Assembly: GCA_963965975.1 (NCBI GenBank) | Contig: OZ014421.1 | Location: 4,577,001-4,641,000, forward strand | Length of the DNA stretch: 64,000 nucleotides | Direction of reading: 5' to 3' | From: Xestospongia bergquistia | Lineage: Eukaryota > Porifera > Demospongiae > Haplosclerida > Petrosiidae | In this document: piece by piece, positions 1 through 14,210 of the stretch | Position numbering within the stretch: the stretch's first letter is position 1 | How the letters are laid out: the number at the start of each line of letters is the position of its first letter | Position numbers and translations under genes: made by a program | The notes under the pieces: generated by a model | Told to the model about the DNA's origin: nothing | Database searches by the model: none | Seen by the model: only the letters and a program-made list of their open reading frames with translations

Positions 1-36
1 TTTTGTGTTTTACTGATTTCTCTCGTTATACATTAG

Positions 37-2031
<1,995 letters not shown>

Positions 2032-2196
2032 TATTATTTGAGACTGTCATGTTGTAGTCTATATATTGTGTGTTATTTTCAAAAATAACAATCACAAAAA
2101 ATATTTTTAAAAGCCAATGAGATAGCTTAACCCACTACTAAATTTGTTAACTGATAACTGAGGTGTACTCCACCCATTGTTTTCATAGCTAGAAGC

Positions 2197-2386
2197 ATGA
2201 GTGTATTTAGAGTATTAAAACAGTGTAATAAACTGGTAAGTAACCTGTAACTATATTAAATGTCAACTTTATTGACGATTTTGACTGATAATTAAGTGCT
2301 AGTCGTGTTCATTCAAGTTCTTCCACTAACTTTCTATATATTCTGTTACCTGTATTGTAGTGGACGTTTTGTAATCCTGTTATAAT
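2197..2386 (+). pseudogene. Frameshifted leader exons of CRAT copy A
   Basis: An exon at 2197-2235 (MSVFRVLKQCNKL) with donor GTAAGT, and a second starting at 2361 after TTGTAG, match the two leader exons of copy B (9903-9941 and 10076-10105). In copy B the second stretch is 30 nt long and stays in frame with the body. Here it is 26 nt, so the leader frame runs into a TAG within the next 20 or so codons. The leader, basic and lacking acidic residues in copy B, is a likely mitochondrial presequence. In copy A only translation from the internal ATG at 2387 gives the enzyme. Confidence 0.8.
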
Positions 2387-5300
2387 ATGGCCACTTTCAC
2401 AAACTCTGAAGGAGTTAAAGTACAAGTGCCTGTCCTGCCAGATAGTCTAGCCAAGAGATATGTACCAGGTCAAATGTACAAATACCAAGACTCACTTCAG
2501 CGATTACCTGTGATGCCATTACAACAGACACTGGATAAGTACCTGTTGAGTGTTCAGGTTTGGACCACTTCTTGTTACTATATCTACTAAAATAGTAATA
2601 TCAAGTGTTATCATATGTAATATGTTTTAATGATAATACCACAGTGTCTAGATGTATCATAGGATATACAAATAGTAAACAGCTGAAGATATACAACTAA
2701 ATAGATATAAATAACAAATTTGAATACACGATCAGAATTTTAGAAGTGGGTGTTGGCCATTCAACACTTCTTTAACCATTTTATTGGCCTTGAATATCTT
2801 TGACTCAAATTTCTAACAGTCAAAGTCATTTATGTTGCCAAACTTGACAAAAAGTTAAAGCAAAAAATTAGCTAGCTCTCATCTATCTATGCAAATATAT
2901 TTTAAAATTGATATGGTCATTAAAAGGTCATTAAATAACTTAAGTCTATCACATTTATTTTGTCCTTGTGAACACTTAAATGGCTTTATTGTATTTTTAA
3001 TACACAAATTTATATGTGCCCTTATGTCAATACTTTGTAGCTAACTTTGAAACTATTAAATATATCAATTGTACATTTACACTACATTATAAAGAGTACT
3101 ATTAGAATAATATGATATATTATAATTAAAACTTGAACAAGAAAAGGTAAAGTTATGATAGAACAAAGTTAACACGAACATATTTTAGCATTCCCTGTAC
3201 ATTGATTCTATTATCACTCAATTGACCTTTTAATTTGTTGCTATTATCTCAATTCTATATATAACATTATTATATTATAGCCTCTGTTGACTCCTGATGA
3301 GTTTGATAGAACTAGTAAAATTGTAAAAGAATTTGGTCGTCCTGGAGGAACTGGTGAGATGCTTAATAAGAAATTAGTAGAGAGAAGTCTGACACATGAA
3401 AACTGGGTATGAGAATTGGGTATATAAATTGGGTATGAGAATAGTATTTGAGAACTGGGGTTTAATAACAGGATATGAGAATGAGATTTGAGAATGGGAT
3501 ATGATGATTGTGTATGAAAACTGGATATAAGAATGAGATTTTAAGAACTGGGTATGAGAATGGGATTTAAGAACAGAGTACAAGAACGGGATATGAGAAC
3601 TGGTATTATAATATACTGTATTTAATGTTTTCCTTATGTTTGTAATAGTGAATTATGTACATGAATAATAATATTAATGATATAGCTTATAGGAAAATTA
3701 TAATGACAATTGAAGTACTTACCAAAAGTATTCATATTATATTTTAAATTATTCCTTTTTCTTGTAGCTCATTGATTGGTGGAATCATTATGCTTATCTG
3801 GCATTTCGAGACCCTATAATTATTAATGTGACACCAGCAGTAGCTTATCCTCCTCAACCTTGTAATACAAGGGAAGAGTTTTTATTGTAAGTATATATAA
3901 TAGTTAAATAATAATATTAGTATCTTCTAGAACTGCTACCAAACTCCTCATCACTACAATGAAAATGATTCAACTTACTATCAGGTATATTACCAGACTA
4001 CCACACCTTCCTTTATTATGGTACACTGATAACTCTATTTTCTTTCCTTTAGTGAGGCCATACCTCCTGATATGTATCATGGTAAACCCTACTGTATGTC
4101 CCAGTACAAGAAAGGTGGTTGTAGAATTCCTGGTAAAGATGTAGATAGTGTACATTCTAATTTTCCACCTGAGTGCCGTCATGTGATTATCATTAGAAAA
4201 GGACATGTAAGTATTTTTGTATTAGTCATAATATAACTGCTTTCCTTTGACTAGCATGTCTAGTTAAATAGTTCTAATAACATTGTAGTTGAAGTTATAT
4301 TGACATGTAGTGCTTTGAGTGAAATTTATAATGTGGATAATCTCTTCTATTTCTTTTGTATCAGTTCTACAAACTGGATATGTTTTATGATACACCAACT
4401 GGTGAGATTGCATTGGCCCCACCCACTTTTATTTTTAATCAACTAAAGTGGATTGTGGAGGATGCTAAGGAACGTAACCCATATCCTGTTGGAATACTCA
4501 CCACAGAACACAGAGATAAATGGTACAAGGCAAGGGAAAAACTTAGAAAAGGTAAGATTATGAAACTACTTAAAGAAGTTATATTTACATTTTATAGATC
4601 CTGTAAATTGTGACTCCATTGATATTATTGAGAGTGCTATATATGCTATTAGTTTAGATGAATCTCATCCAACAATAGAAGCTTCTGAAAATGTATGATA
4701 AAAAAATAACAATAATAACAATAATAATAATAATAATAATCCTGATCCTGTCCCTGCCCCCATAACCATACCTGAGTCTTTAGTGCTGCACTCTATTAAG
4801 AGTTTTCCCCTAGGCTCTGCCCCCGGCCCATCTGGTTTACGTGCTGCACATCTGAAAGAGGCAGTTCTCTGCCCTTTCCCAATTCGCGCTTCTTCCATGC
4901 TTAAAGCCCTTCACAAACTTGTCAATCTCTTGTGCTCGGGCTTTGCTCCTTCATGCATTATGACTCACCTGTGCGGAGCTTCCCTGCTAGCATCTATCAA
5001 GAAGGATGGTGGCCTTAGACCCATCGCGGTAGGGGAGGTTCTGCGTCGTCTCACTGCTAAGTGCTTAGCACGCGCATCAAACAGAGAAGCTAATTGCATT
5101 TTGGCACCACTACAAGTCATAGTGGGTGTTCCCGGAGGGACAGAAGCGGCAGTTCACGCTTTAAGAAACTCCCAAGAGAATGTTTCTATCCAGGATTCGG
5201 ACAAATAGGTATTATTGCTTGATTTTGCTAATGCATTTAACTCTATAGATCGGGAGATAATGCTGTCTGAAGTACAGTCTCGCTAGCCTGGCCTCTCTGC

Positions 5301-7020
5301 CTGGTTCCAGTTCTGCTATAGTAACCCCTCTTCCCTTCTGTTTGGCACTCGTACTTTGGATAGTTGCTGTGGGATACATCAGGGAGATCCCCTCGGCCCA
5401 CTTGGTTTCGCATTAACACTCCACCCTATCATAGAGAGGATTGCTATGGAAGTCCCCCATCTCTTAGCCAATGTCTGGTATATGGATGATGGCATCCTCT
5501 GCGGGTCAGGGGATGATTTGTTGAAGGCCCTGGATATTGGTGAGGAGATAGGTCCTTCTAGAGGGCTCCAACTTAATAGACACAAGTCACTGTTATACAT
5601 TCCACCCACTGATAGATCCACCACCAACCCCCTTCCCTCTGACATCCCTGTTGCACATGACGGTTTTGTTCTTCTTGGCTCCCCTATAGGATCACCTTCT
5701 TTCTGTGACTTGCATGTCCAGAAACAAGTTGAAAAACTCAGCCACACTCTGTCATTCCTGCGTTCTTGTCTTGATTTCCCTAAAATATCATTTCTGATTC
5801 GCACTTGCCCCCCCCCCCCCCCCCCCCGCTCTTATTAAAAATGCTGTGTCATCGTTTGACTCTCTTATCTGCCAACACTTGGATGACATTGTAGGGGGCC
5901 CCTCAATTCTTGGTCCTACACTAAGGCCTCTCTCCCTATCTCTTTAAGTGGCTTGGGACTTCGCAGGGCCTCTCTCCATGCACCAGCAGCTTACATCAGC
6001 TCGATATTTTCGACCGAATGGCTCGTTTCAGATATCCTTGATGGAACCTGCTCACCTCCTCCTCTACATTCCTCTGCTTTTTCAGATTTTTCACTAGGCA
6101 CAAACAACTCAGATTGGTCTTCAGCAGCTGGCATAGAGTTTCCATTATCTCAAAAGAATCTCTCCCGCGCTTTGGATGAAGCATCCTGTACCTCTCTCCT
6201 TCATGAGGCTCCTAATCAACGTTTTAAAGCTCTCACTCTCTCTACCTCAATGTCCCACACTGGGGACTGGCTTAACGTGATACCTTCACCAGCCCTTGGC
6301 TTGTCCGTTGAGGACTTGGATTTCCGCCATTGCCTACAATATTGGCTAGGAACCCCTATGTTTCCCTCAGAATATCAATGCCCCTTTTGTAGTGGTATGT
6401 GTGATGTCTACGGAGATCATCATGTTGAGTGTGGAGGTAATAAGGACAGAATCCATCGACACGACATGATTAGGGATGTTGTTTTCTCCTCTACACAAGC
6501 TGCCGCCCTCTGCCCTAGAAAAGAAGTACCTTCATTAATACCCTCATCTAGGAGCAGGCCTGCAGACGTGTATCTTCCCTCTTGGACCAATGGCAAACCA
6601 GCAGCACTTGATGTGTCCGTGATTTCACCCATGCAGCAGCTAACACTCTCTGAGCCTCCACATCACAAGGTTACACAATTGGAGTTGGAGAAGACAGGAA
6701 GCAACAGGCCCACGGTCAAAGATGCTACGAGGCTGGGATCTCCTTTGTCCCTCTCTTAACAGAGACTTTAGGAGGTTGGAGCACCACTGCTACTAAGACC
6801 ATCTCCTCGATTGGTAGACTGCTTGTCCTACTTTCTGGAGCCGAGCCAAGGGAAACTACTTCTCATTTGTTCCAACGGTTATCAGTTACTCTGTGGAGAG
6901 GAACTGCCATAATGTGGTCTGCCAGGACACCGGCCACCCCACCTTCCCTTGACAGTCAACTTTGACTGTCACTGTAAACTATAATATTGGTTATTATTGC
7001 TGGTGTTATGATGATGATGA

Positions 7021-7059
<39 letters not shown>

Positions 7060-8936
7060 TTGTTTTGATTTATAGATGGATTATTCTGACGCTCAAAAAA
7101 CTCTTGTAGCATCACGTTGTCTCCATGGCAATGGAACTAAGTATAACACAATTAATAGATGGTTTGATGTCACTACTCATGTAAGGGACTTCATATATTA
7201 TAACATTTAATGTCAGCTGGTGGATTGTAGCATGTTGTAGGTGAGGATGGAGGATGTGGTACTATCTTAGAACACTCAGCTATGGATGGAGTAGTGGGCT
7301 GTACATATACCATACTCTTAATGAACATGATGGACAGGTTAGTAAAACCAGTTTAACTAGAAGTTGATTAACTAGCTTGGCAATAAATGTGCTCACTCAA
7401 AATCAAATGTTATTAAAAGACGTTGTTTTAATGTACTTTTTAAAAAATTCTCTTAATTTTTATATTATTTATAGTGAACGTAGTGGTTATGATTTTTTTG
7501 CTGAGACATCAAATGTGAAGTCATCTTCACTTAATCCAGCTGTATGTCTCAAGTGGAACATATCATCTGAAACTATCACAGATATCGATAATGCTATTAA
7601 TGCTGTAGACAAGTTAGTCAATGATATATTTGACCTCTTATATTATCTGTCTACTAGGTTAATTAATAATGTTGATTTTCAAGTATTTGCTTTTTGTGAT
7701 TTTGGAAAAAACTTTCCAAAAAGTGTCAAAATCTCTCCAGATGGTTTCATTCAAAATGCCATACAATTGGCATATTATAAGTAAGAAACACAATCTCTAT
7801 AAATCCATGTTCACCATGCTAATAGAAAGTTACCATAAATTGCTAATACTTGGTACAAATTTAAAATTTCTAATATCAATAATAGAAGTTGAGTATTGTT
7901 GTATAATTAGAATTAATTTTAATATACTTGTGAGTACATATTTGCCTTATGTTTTAGAACCCTTAAGGGAAGGGATTTCGATAAATAATATGTGACATGA
8001 CATATGTCCAAATATAAAATGTCCATATAAAATATTTTACTTTCATAATATGAGAACATTAACTGTTCTTTGAAGGATATTATGTTCATATTATTAGATT
8101 ATATGATTGTACAACTGCTATGTATGAGAGTGGGAGCACTCGTTGGTTTAAATATGGTCGCACTGATACTATACGATCCACTACTAATGAATCTCATACA
8201 TTTTTAAAGACAATGACTGACTCAACTGCTACAGTAAGTAATATATTATAATAAATATAGTAAATATTAGTAACTGAGTCTGTGAAATGAGCATTATCAT
8301 GTAAAGAAATATAGGGAACACTTACTATGTAGCCATCTTGAAAACAAGTTGTTATGGAGTAAGGTCCAATGTATGTACTTACTTGAATTTTTAATAAATC
8401 TGATTTAAAAGAGGTCCTTATTCCAATATCTTTATATTATTGTCCTCTCTATATTTTATAGCCTGCTGAAAAAGTTAGTACATTAATGGCAGCTATCAAT
8501 GCTCACACTCAGTACACTTCTGATGCAATATCTGGTCGTGGAGTAGATCGTCAGTTACTTGGTTTGAAGATATTAGCTAATCAAGCTGGTTTACCAACAC
8601 CTGATATATTTACTGATGTTGCTTATCAACGAAGTACTCATTTTTGTCTATCTACTAGTCAGGTATGTCAGTACTTTATTTTAATTTATTTATTTCTCTC
8701 TCCCCCATAATTAGTTACCTATTTCCCATGATGTGATTCTTTGTTTTGGAGCAGTAGTTCCTGATGGTTATGGTGTCTGCTATAATCCGCAGGAAAACAA
8801 CATTATTTTCTCTATAAGTTCCTTTCACTCTTGTCCAGATACAGATAGTTTACTATTTGTTATAAAACTGAAGGAAAGTTTAAAAGAGATGAAAGAAACT
8901 ATCCTTAAAGCTGGTACTCCTAATTCTAAACTATAA
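2387..8936 (+). CDS. CRAT: Carnitine O-acetyltransferase, copy A (leader lost)
   Basis: Transfers acetyl groups between CoA and carnitine. Exons from the internal ATG: 2387-2557, 3281-3406, 3768-3886, 3931-3984, 4053-4206, 4365-4551, 4598-4692, 7076-7180, 7231-7337, 7475-7612, 7658-7780, 8098-8233, 8462-8662, 8715-8936; phases agree at each junction and give about 645 aa (human CRAT is 626). Family marks: LEHSAMDG with the catalytic His (about residue 352), KSVKISPD (CoA-binding lysines), YGRTDTIRS, CLSTSQ, and VVPDGYGVCYNP. The protein ends in SKL, a type-1 peroxisomal signal. The upstream leader is frameshifted, so this copy is probably peroxisomal or cytosolic only. The intron 4693-7075 holds a retrotransposon. 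The 45-nt intron 7613-7657 is a multiple of three with no stop, so retention would add 15 residues. Choline or octanoyl transferase is less likely. Confidence 0.92.
3400..3606 (+). repeat. Degenerate tandem repeat grown from a 5' splice site
   Basis: A loose 20-26 bp unit of the type GGGTATGAGAATTGGGATTT recurs about eight to ten times, beginning at the donor itself (TGG then GTATGAG at 3404-3413). The same place in CRAT copy B (10903-10957) holds only about three units, so the array differs in length between the two copies. Several units keep GGGTATGAG and could act as donors. Confidence 0.75.
4783..5838 (+). pseudogene. Reverse transcriptase region of the TAA-targeted retrotransposon
   Basis: Motifs in order: PGPSGLRAAHLKEAV, KKDGGLRPIAVG, LLDFANAFNSIDR (motif A, one acidic residue), GIHQGDPLGPLGFALTLH (motif B), NVWYMDDGILCGSGDDL (motif C). 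The frame is broken by a TAG near 5206-5208, another TAG near 5284, and at a poly-C run (5811-5827), where slippage or mutation shifts it. The N-terminal part of the protein is missing, consistent with 5' truncation during target-primed reverse transcription. It has no role for the host gene as far as can be seen. Confidence 0.85.
5953..6964 (+). pseudogene. C-terminal zinc knuckle and restriction-like endonuclease of the same retrotransposon
   Basis: A frame from 5953 to 6759 holds LEDLDFRHCLQYW-like sequence, a CCHC knuckle (CPFC, then H and C in GDHHVEC near 6380-6436), and RPADVYLPSW followed by AALDVSV, which fits the K/R-P-D plus distal D pattern of the restriction-like endonucleases of R2/R4-type elements. 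After a frameshift near 6690-6740 the C-terminus continues in another frame (GISFVPLLTETLGGWS) to a TGA at 6962-6964. These domains cut the target and prime reverse transcription in intact relatives; here they are broken. Confidence 0.75.
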
Positions 8937-9222
8937 TTTCAGAGTGTTTATGACTAAGAAAACTATATTTGATATTTTATGAATTCTTTATTATATCATA
9001 TAGGTATATAATTAGATAATGTTTTTATTAATGTTTTAAGAAATTAAAACTAATGATTATATCCTAAATTATTACATAGTCACATGATCAATGGATATTG
9101 CAAGTAAATTACCTCATGTTATTTAATAGCTTTACATCTCTTCCTTATAATTAACTCACATATCCTGATATAGTATATTACAGTGAATTCTATTGTTCCT
9201 GTTTTCCATTGTCATTAACAAT

Positions 9223-9745
9223 ATGACTGATAATCAAGATGATAAAAAATTCGTCATTCCATACAGATACAACTTCTGAACAAAACTACAACAGCAAAAA
9301 CAATACTGGTCTTTGGAAGAGATCATCATATTCCTCTGACTCTGGTCCTGCTATTGTTGAAGAAGCATGGCAAGTTATTCAAGTTGGTCCACAAGGCAAT
9401 GTTACTTTTGAATATCCTGAAGATACATCAGTAGGGGCCTACTATACTAGAGAAGATGGTTCGCAAGTCAATATTGGACCTTATCCAGCTAAACCTGGTA
9501 CTATCTGCCAGATGAATACACAATATCATGATGGAAATATGGAGATAGAACGTTAGTGATGGAAGTGTTCATATAATGCTAGCTAAAATCTGTTTATATT
9601 GGTTGTAAATGTTATCACAATTATATAGCTTTAGTATTTTATGTTTTAATTCTGTAAGTTAGGTAGAGAATTCAATAGACAATTTGAACTTCTACATAAT
9701 ATAATAGTTACAAGGATCAACTTTTCTGTTCTTTTAACTAAAGCT
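9223..9745 (+). pseudogene. Two-exon family copy 1: exon 1 only, cut by the duplication junction
   Basis: Exon 1 (9223-9551) is close to that of copy 2 (14486-14816). A 1-nt deletion after ATGACTGATAATCAAGATG... shifts the frame to an early TGA, a 5-nt insertion follows near 9340, and a 6-nt deletion removes a WT pair near 9506. The donor is GTTAGT instead of GTGAGT. Exon 2 is lost: the acceptor region reads TTTTAACTAAAGCT (AG changed to AA), and after eight bases the sequence passes into RPS5-flank duplicate. It cannot make the family protein. Confidence 0.85.
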
Positions 9746-9902
9746 ATAATCTATAGACCTATATTGTGTGTTATTTTCAAAACAACAATCACAAAAAAAT
9801 ATTTTTAACAGCTAATTATAGCTCGACCCAAACTATATACTATAGAATCTATTAACTAAATATAATTAAGATGCTCCACCCATTGGTTTCATAGCTAGAA
9901 GC

Positions 9903-12051
9903 ATGAGTTTATTTAGAGTGTTAAAACACTGTAATAGACTGGTAAGTAAACTGATATACAGTAATAATAACTATATTAAACTTATTGACGATTTTGACTG
10001 CTAATTAAGTGCTAGTCGTCTTCATTCAAGTTGTTTCACTAACTTTTTCTATATATTCTGTTACCTGTATTGTAGCGGACGTTTTGTAGGCCTGTTATAA
10101 ACAACATGGCCACTTTCACGAACTCTGAAGGAGTTAAAGTACAAGTGCCTGTCCTACCAGATAGTCTAGCCAAGAGACATGTACCAGGTCAAATGTACAA
10201 ATACCAAGACTCACTTCAGCGATTACCTGTGATGCCATTACAACAGACACTGGATAAGTACCTGTTGAGTGTTCAGGTTTGGACCACTTCTTGTTACTAT
10301 ATCTACTAAAATAGTAATATCAAGTGTTATCATATGTAATATGTCTTGACAAAAAGTTAAAACAAAAAATTAGCTAGCTCTTATCTATCCATGCAAATAT
10401 ATTTAAAAATTGATATGGTCATTAAAAGGTCATTAAATAATTAAAGTCTATCACATTTATTTTGTCCTTGTAAATCATTTAAATGGCTTCATGATATTTT
10501 TAATGCACAAATTCATACATGTCTTTATGTCAATACTTGGTTATATAAATAATACAGTTAACTTTGGAACTATTGACTAAATTGATTGTAAATTTAAACT
10601 ACATTAACTATTAAAGTAATATAATATATTATAATTAGAACTTGAACAAGACAAGGTAAAGTTATGAAAGGTCATGAAAGATTTTAGCATTCCCTATACA
10701 TTGATTGTATTATCACTCAATTGACCTTTTAATTTGTTACTATTATCTCAATTCTATATATAACATTATTATATTATAGCCTCTGTTGACTCCTGATGAG
10801 TTTGATAGAACCAGTAAAATTGTAAAAGAATTTGGTCGTCCTGGAGGAACTGGTGAGATGCTTAATAAGAAATTAGTAGAGAGAAGTCTGACACATGAAA
10901 ACTGGGTATGAGAATTGGGTATATAAATTGGGTATGAAAATGGGATTTGAGAACTGGTATTATAATATACTGTATTTCCTTGTGTTTGTAATAGCGAATT
11001 ATGAATATGTATATGAATACAATATAGCTAATAGGAAAATTATAATGATAATTGAAGTACTTACCAAAAGTATCCATATTATATTTTAAATTATTCCTTT
11101 CTCTTTAGCTCATTGATTGGTGGAATCATTATGCTTATCTGGCATTTCGAGACACTATCATTTTTAATGTGACACCAGCAGTAGCTTATCCTCCTCAACC
11201 TTGTAATACAAGGGAAGAATTTTTATTGTAAGTTTATATAATAGTTAAATAATAATATTAGTATCTTCTAGAACTGCTACCAAACTCCTCATTGCTACAA
11301 TGAAAATGATTCAACTTATTATCAGGTATATTACCAGACTACCACACCTTTGTCTATTATGGTACACTGATAACTCTATTTTCTTTCCTTTAGTGAGGCC
11401 ATACCTCCTGATATGTATCGTGGTAAACCCTACTGTATGTCCCAGTACAAGAAAGGTGGTTGTAGAATTCCTGGTAAAGATGTAGATAGTGTACGTTCTA
11501 ATTTTCCACCTGAATGTCGTCATGTGATTATCATTAGAAAAGGACACGTAAGTATTTTTGTATTAGTCATAATACAACTGCTTTCCTTTGACTAGCATGT
11601 CTAGTTAAATAGTTCTAATAACATTGTAGTTGAAGTTATATTGACATGTAGTGCTTTGAGTGAAATTTATAATGTGGATAATCTCTTCTATTTCTTTTGT
11701 ATCAGTTCTACAAACTGGATATGTTTTATGATACACCAACTGGTGAGATTGCATTGGCCCCACCCACTTTTATTTTCAATCAACTAAAGTGGATTGTGGA
11801 GGATGCTAAGGAACGTAACCCATATCCTGTTGGAATACTCACCACAGAACACAGAGATAAATGGTACAAGGCAAGGGAAAAACTTAGAAAAGGTAAGATT
11901 ATGAAACTACTTAAAGAAGTTATATTTACATTTTATAGATCCTGTAAATTGTGACTCCATTGATATTATTGAGAGTGCTATATATGCTATTAGTTTAGAT
12001 GAATCTCATCCAACAATAGAAGCTTCTGAAAATGTATGATAAAAAAATAAC

Positions 12052-12097
<46 letters not shown>

Positions 12098-13726
12098 TTT
12101 TGATTTATAGATGGATTATTCTGATGCTCAAAAAACTCTTGTAGCATCACGTTGTCTCCATGGCAATGGAACTAAGTATAACACAATTAATAGATGGTTT
12201 GATGTCACCTCTCATGTAAGGGACTTCATATATTATAACATCTAATGTCTGCTAATGGATTGTAGCTTGTTGTAGGTGAAGATGGAGGATGTGGTACTGT
12301 CTTGGAACACTCAGCTATGGATGGAGTAGTAGCCAGTGCATATAATATACACTCAATGAACATGATGGACAGGTTAGTAAAACCAGTTTAACTAGAAGTT
12401 GATTAACTAGCTTGGCAATAAATGTGCTCACTCAAAATCAAATGTTATTAAAAGACATTGTTTTAATGTACTTTTTAAAAAATTATCTTAATTTTTATAT
12501 TATTTATAGTGAACGTAGTGGTTATGATTTTTTTGCTGAGACATCAAATGTGAAGTCATCTTCACTTAATCCAGCTGTATGTCTCAAGTGGAACATATCA
12601 TCTGAAACTATCACAGATATTGATAATGCTATTAATGCTATAGACAAGTTAGTCAATGATATATTTGACCTCTTATATTATCTGTCTACTAGGTTAATTA
12701 ATAATGTTGATTTTCAAGTATTTGCTTTTTGTGATTTTGGAAAAAACTTTCCCAAAAGTTTAAAAATCTCTCCAGATGGTTTCATTCAAAATGCCATACA
12801 ATTGGCATATTACAAGTAAGAAATATAAATCTTATAAATCCATGTTCACCATGCTAATAGAAAGTGACCATAAATTTCTAATACTTGGTACAAATTTAAA
12901 ATTTCTAATATCAATAATAGTTGAGTATTGTTGTATAATTAGAATTAATTTTAATATACTTGTGAGTACATATTTGCCTTATGTTTTAGAACCCTTAAGG
13001 GGAGGGATTTCGATAAATAACATGTGACATGACATATGTCCAAATATAAAATGTCCATATAAAATATTTTACTTTCATAATATGAGAACATTAACTGTTC
13101 TTTGAAGGATATTACGTTCATATTATTAGATTATATGATCGTACAACTGCTATGTATGAGAGTGGGAGCACTCGTTGGTTTAAATATGGTCGCACTGATA
13201 CTATACGATCCACTACTAATGAATCTCATACATTTTTAAAGACAATGACTGACTCAACTGCTACAGTAAGTAATATATTATAATAAATATAGTAAATATT
13301 AGTAACTGAGTCTTAGAAATGAGCATTATCATGTAAAGAAATATAGGGAACACTTACTATGTAGCCATCTTGAGAACAAATTATGGAATAAGCGCTGATT
13401 GTACAATGTATGTACTTACTTGAATTTTTAATAAATCTCATTTAAAAGAGGTCCTTATTCCAATATCTTTATGTTATTGTCCTGTCTATATTTTATAGCC
13501 TGCTGAAAAAGTTAGTACATTAATGGCAGCTATCAATGCTCACACTCAGTACACTTCTGATGCAATATCTGGTCGTGGAGTAGATCGTCAGTTACTTGGT
13601 TTGAAGATATTAGCTAATCAAGCTGGTTTACCAACACCTGATATATTTACTGATGTTGCTTATCAACGAAGTACTCATTTTTGTCTATCTACTAGTCAGG
13701 TATGTCAGTACTCTATTTTAGTTTAT

Positions 13727-13763
<37 letters not shown>

Positions 13764-13993
13764 ATTAGGTAGCTGTTCCCAATCATGATTTGTTCCTTTG
13801 TTTTGGAGCAGTAGTTCCTGATGGTTATGGTGTCTGCTATAATCCACAGGAAAACAAGACTCTTTTCTCTATAAGTTCCTTTCATTCTTGTCCAGACACA
13901 GATAGTTTACTATTTGCTACAAAACTGAAGGAAAGTTTAAAAGAAATGAAAGATGCTATCCTCAAAGCTGGTACTCCTAATTCTAAACTATAA
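9903..13993 (+). CDS. CRAT: Carnitine O-acetyltransferase, copy B (leader plus SKL)
   Basis: Same enzyme as copy A, with all parts intact. Exons: 9903-9941, 10076-10276, 10780-10905, 11109-11227, 11272-11325, 11394-11547, 11706-11892, 11939-12033, 12111-12215, 12266-12372, 12510-12647, 12693-12815, 13130-13265, 13499-13699, 13769-13993; total 2010 nt, 669 aa. The first 23 residues (MSLFRVLKHCNRL, then RTFCRPVINN) are rich in basic residues with no acidic ones, as in mitochondrial presequences, and stay in frame with the conserved body at ATG 10106. Catalytic His is about residue 375 (12308-12310) in LEHSAMDG. The C-terminus is SKL. Animal CRAT is known to serve both mitochondria and peroxisomes, so dual targeting from one gene is plausible: full-length to mitochondria, internal ATG start to peroxisomes (inference). 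Confidence 0.93.
12053..12095 (+). repeat. (AAT)n repeat: empty site of the copy A retrotransposon
   Basis: An uninterrupted AAT run sits between CRAT exons in copy B. At the same place in copy A the run is split by the 2.3 kb non-LTR element, showing target choice and order of events. Confidence 0.9.
13731..13758 (+). repeat. (CT)n microsatellite at the last intron acceptor of CRAT copy B
   Basis: About 28 bp of CT just before CCATAATTAG, the acceptor at 13767-13768. Copy A has only a short CT stretch here (8696-8702). Confidence 0.9.
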
Positions 13994-14210
13994 TTTCAGA
14001 GTGTTTTTGACTAAGAGAACTGTATTTGATGTTGTATGAGTTCTTTATTGTATCATATAGGTATATAGTTAGATATTAATGTTTTTAAAAAATTAAAATC
14101 AATGATTATATCATAAATCATTGCTGACAATTATATGAATATATATATGTGTGTGTGTGCATGTGGTCTAATGACAAGTGGATATTGCAAACACAATATC
14201 TGTTATTTAG

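Larger units (their letters stand above)
4741..7020 (+). mobile_element. Non-LTR retrotransposon with restriction-like endonuclease (R4/Dong-like), inserted in a TAA repeat
   Basis: A 2.3 kb insertion lies in the CRAT copy A intron, flanked on both sides by AAT/TAA repeats. The matching intron of copy B (12034-12110) holds only the repeat, so the empty site is preserved. The element is 5'-truncated and carries reverse transcriptase followed by a C-terminal zinc knuckle and a PD-type endonuclease signature. That order is typical of the early-branching non-LTR clades (R2, R4, NeSL). R4-clade Dong is known to insert in TAA repeats. The 3' end runs TGATGATGATAATAATAAT into the repeat. Clade assignment is inference from domain order and target. 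Confidence 0.75.
2045..9745 (+). repeat. Tandem duplication unit A (RPS5 3' flank to start of family exon 2)
   Basis: Sequence from the RPS5 3' flank (TATTGTGTGTTATTTTC near 2065) through CRAT copy A to the first few bases of exon 2 of a family gene recurs from about 9750 to 15100. The unit is about 5.4 kb without the retrotransposon. The junction lies at 9745-9755, where family exon 2 stops after CTAAAGCT and the RPS5 3' flank sequence resumes. The order fits one tandem duplication of an ancestral RPS5-CRAT-family gene array. Confidence 0.85.
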
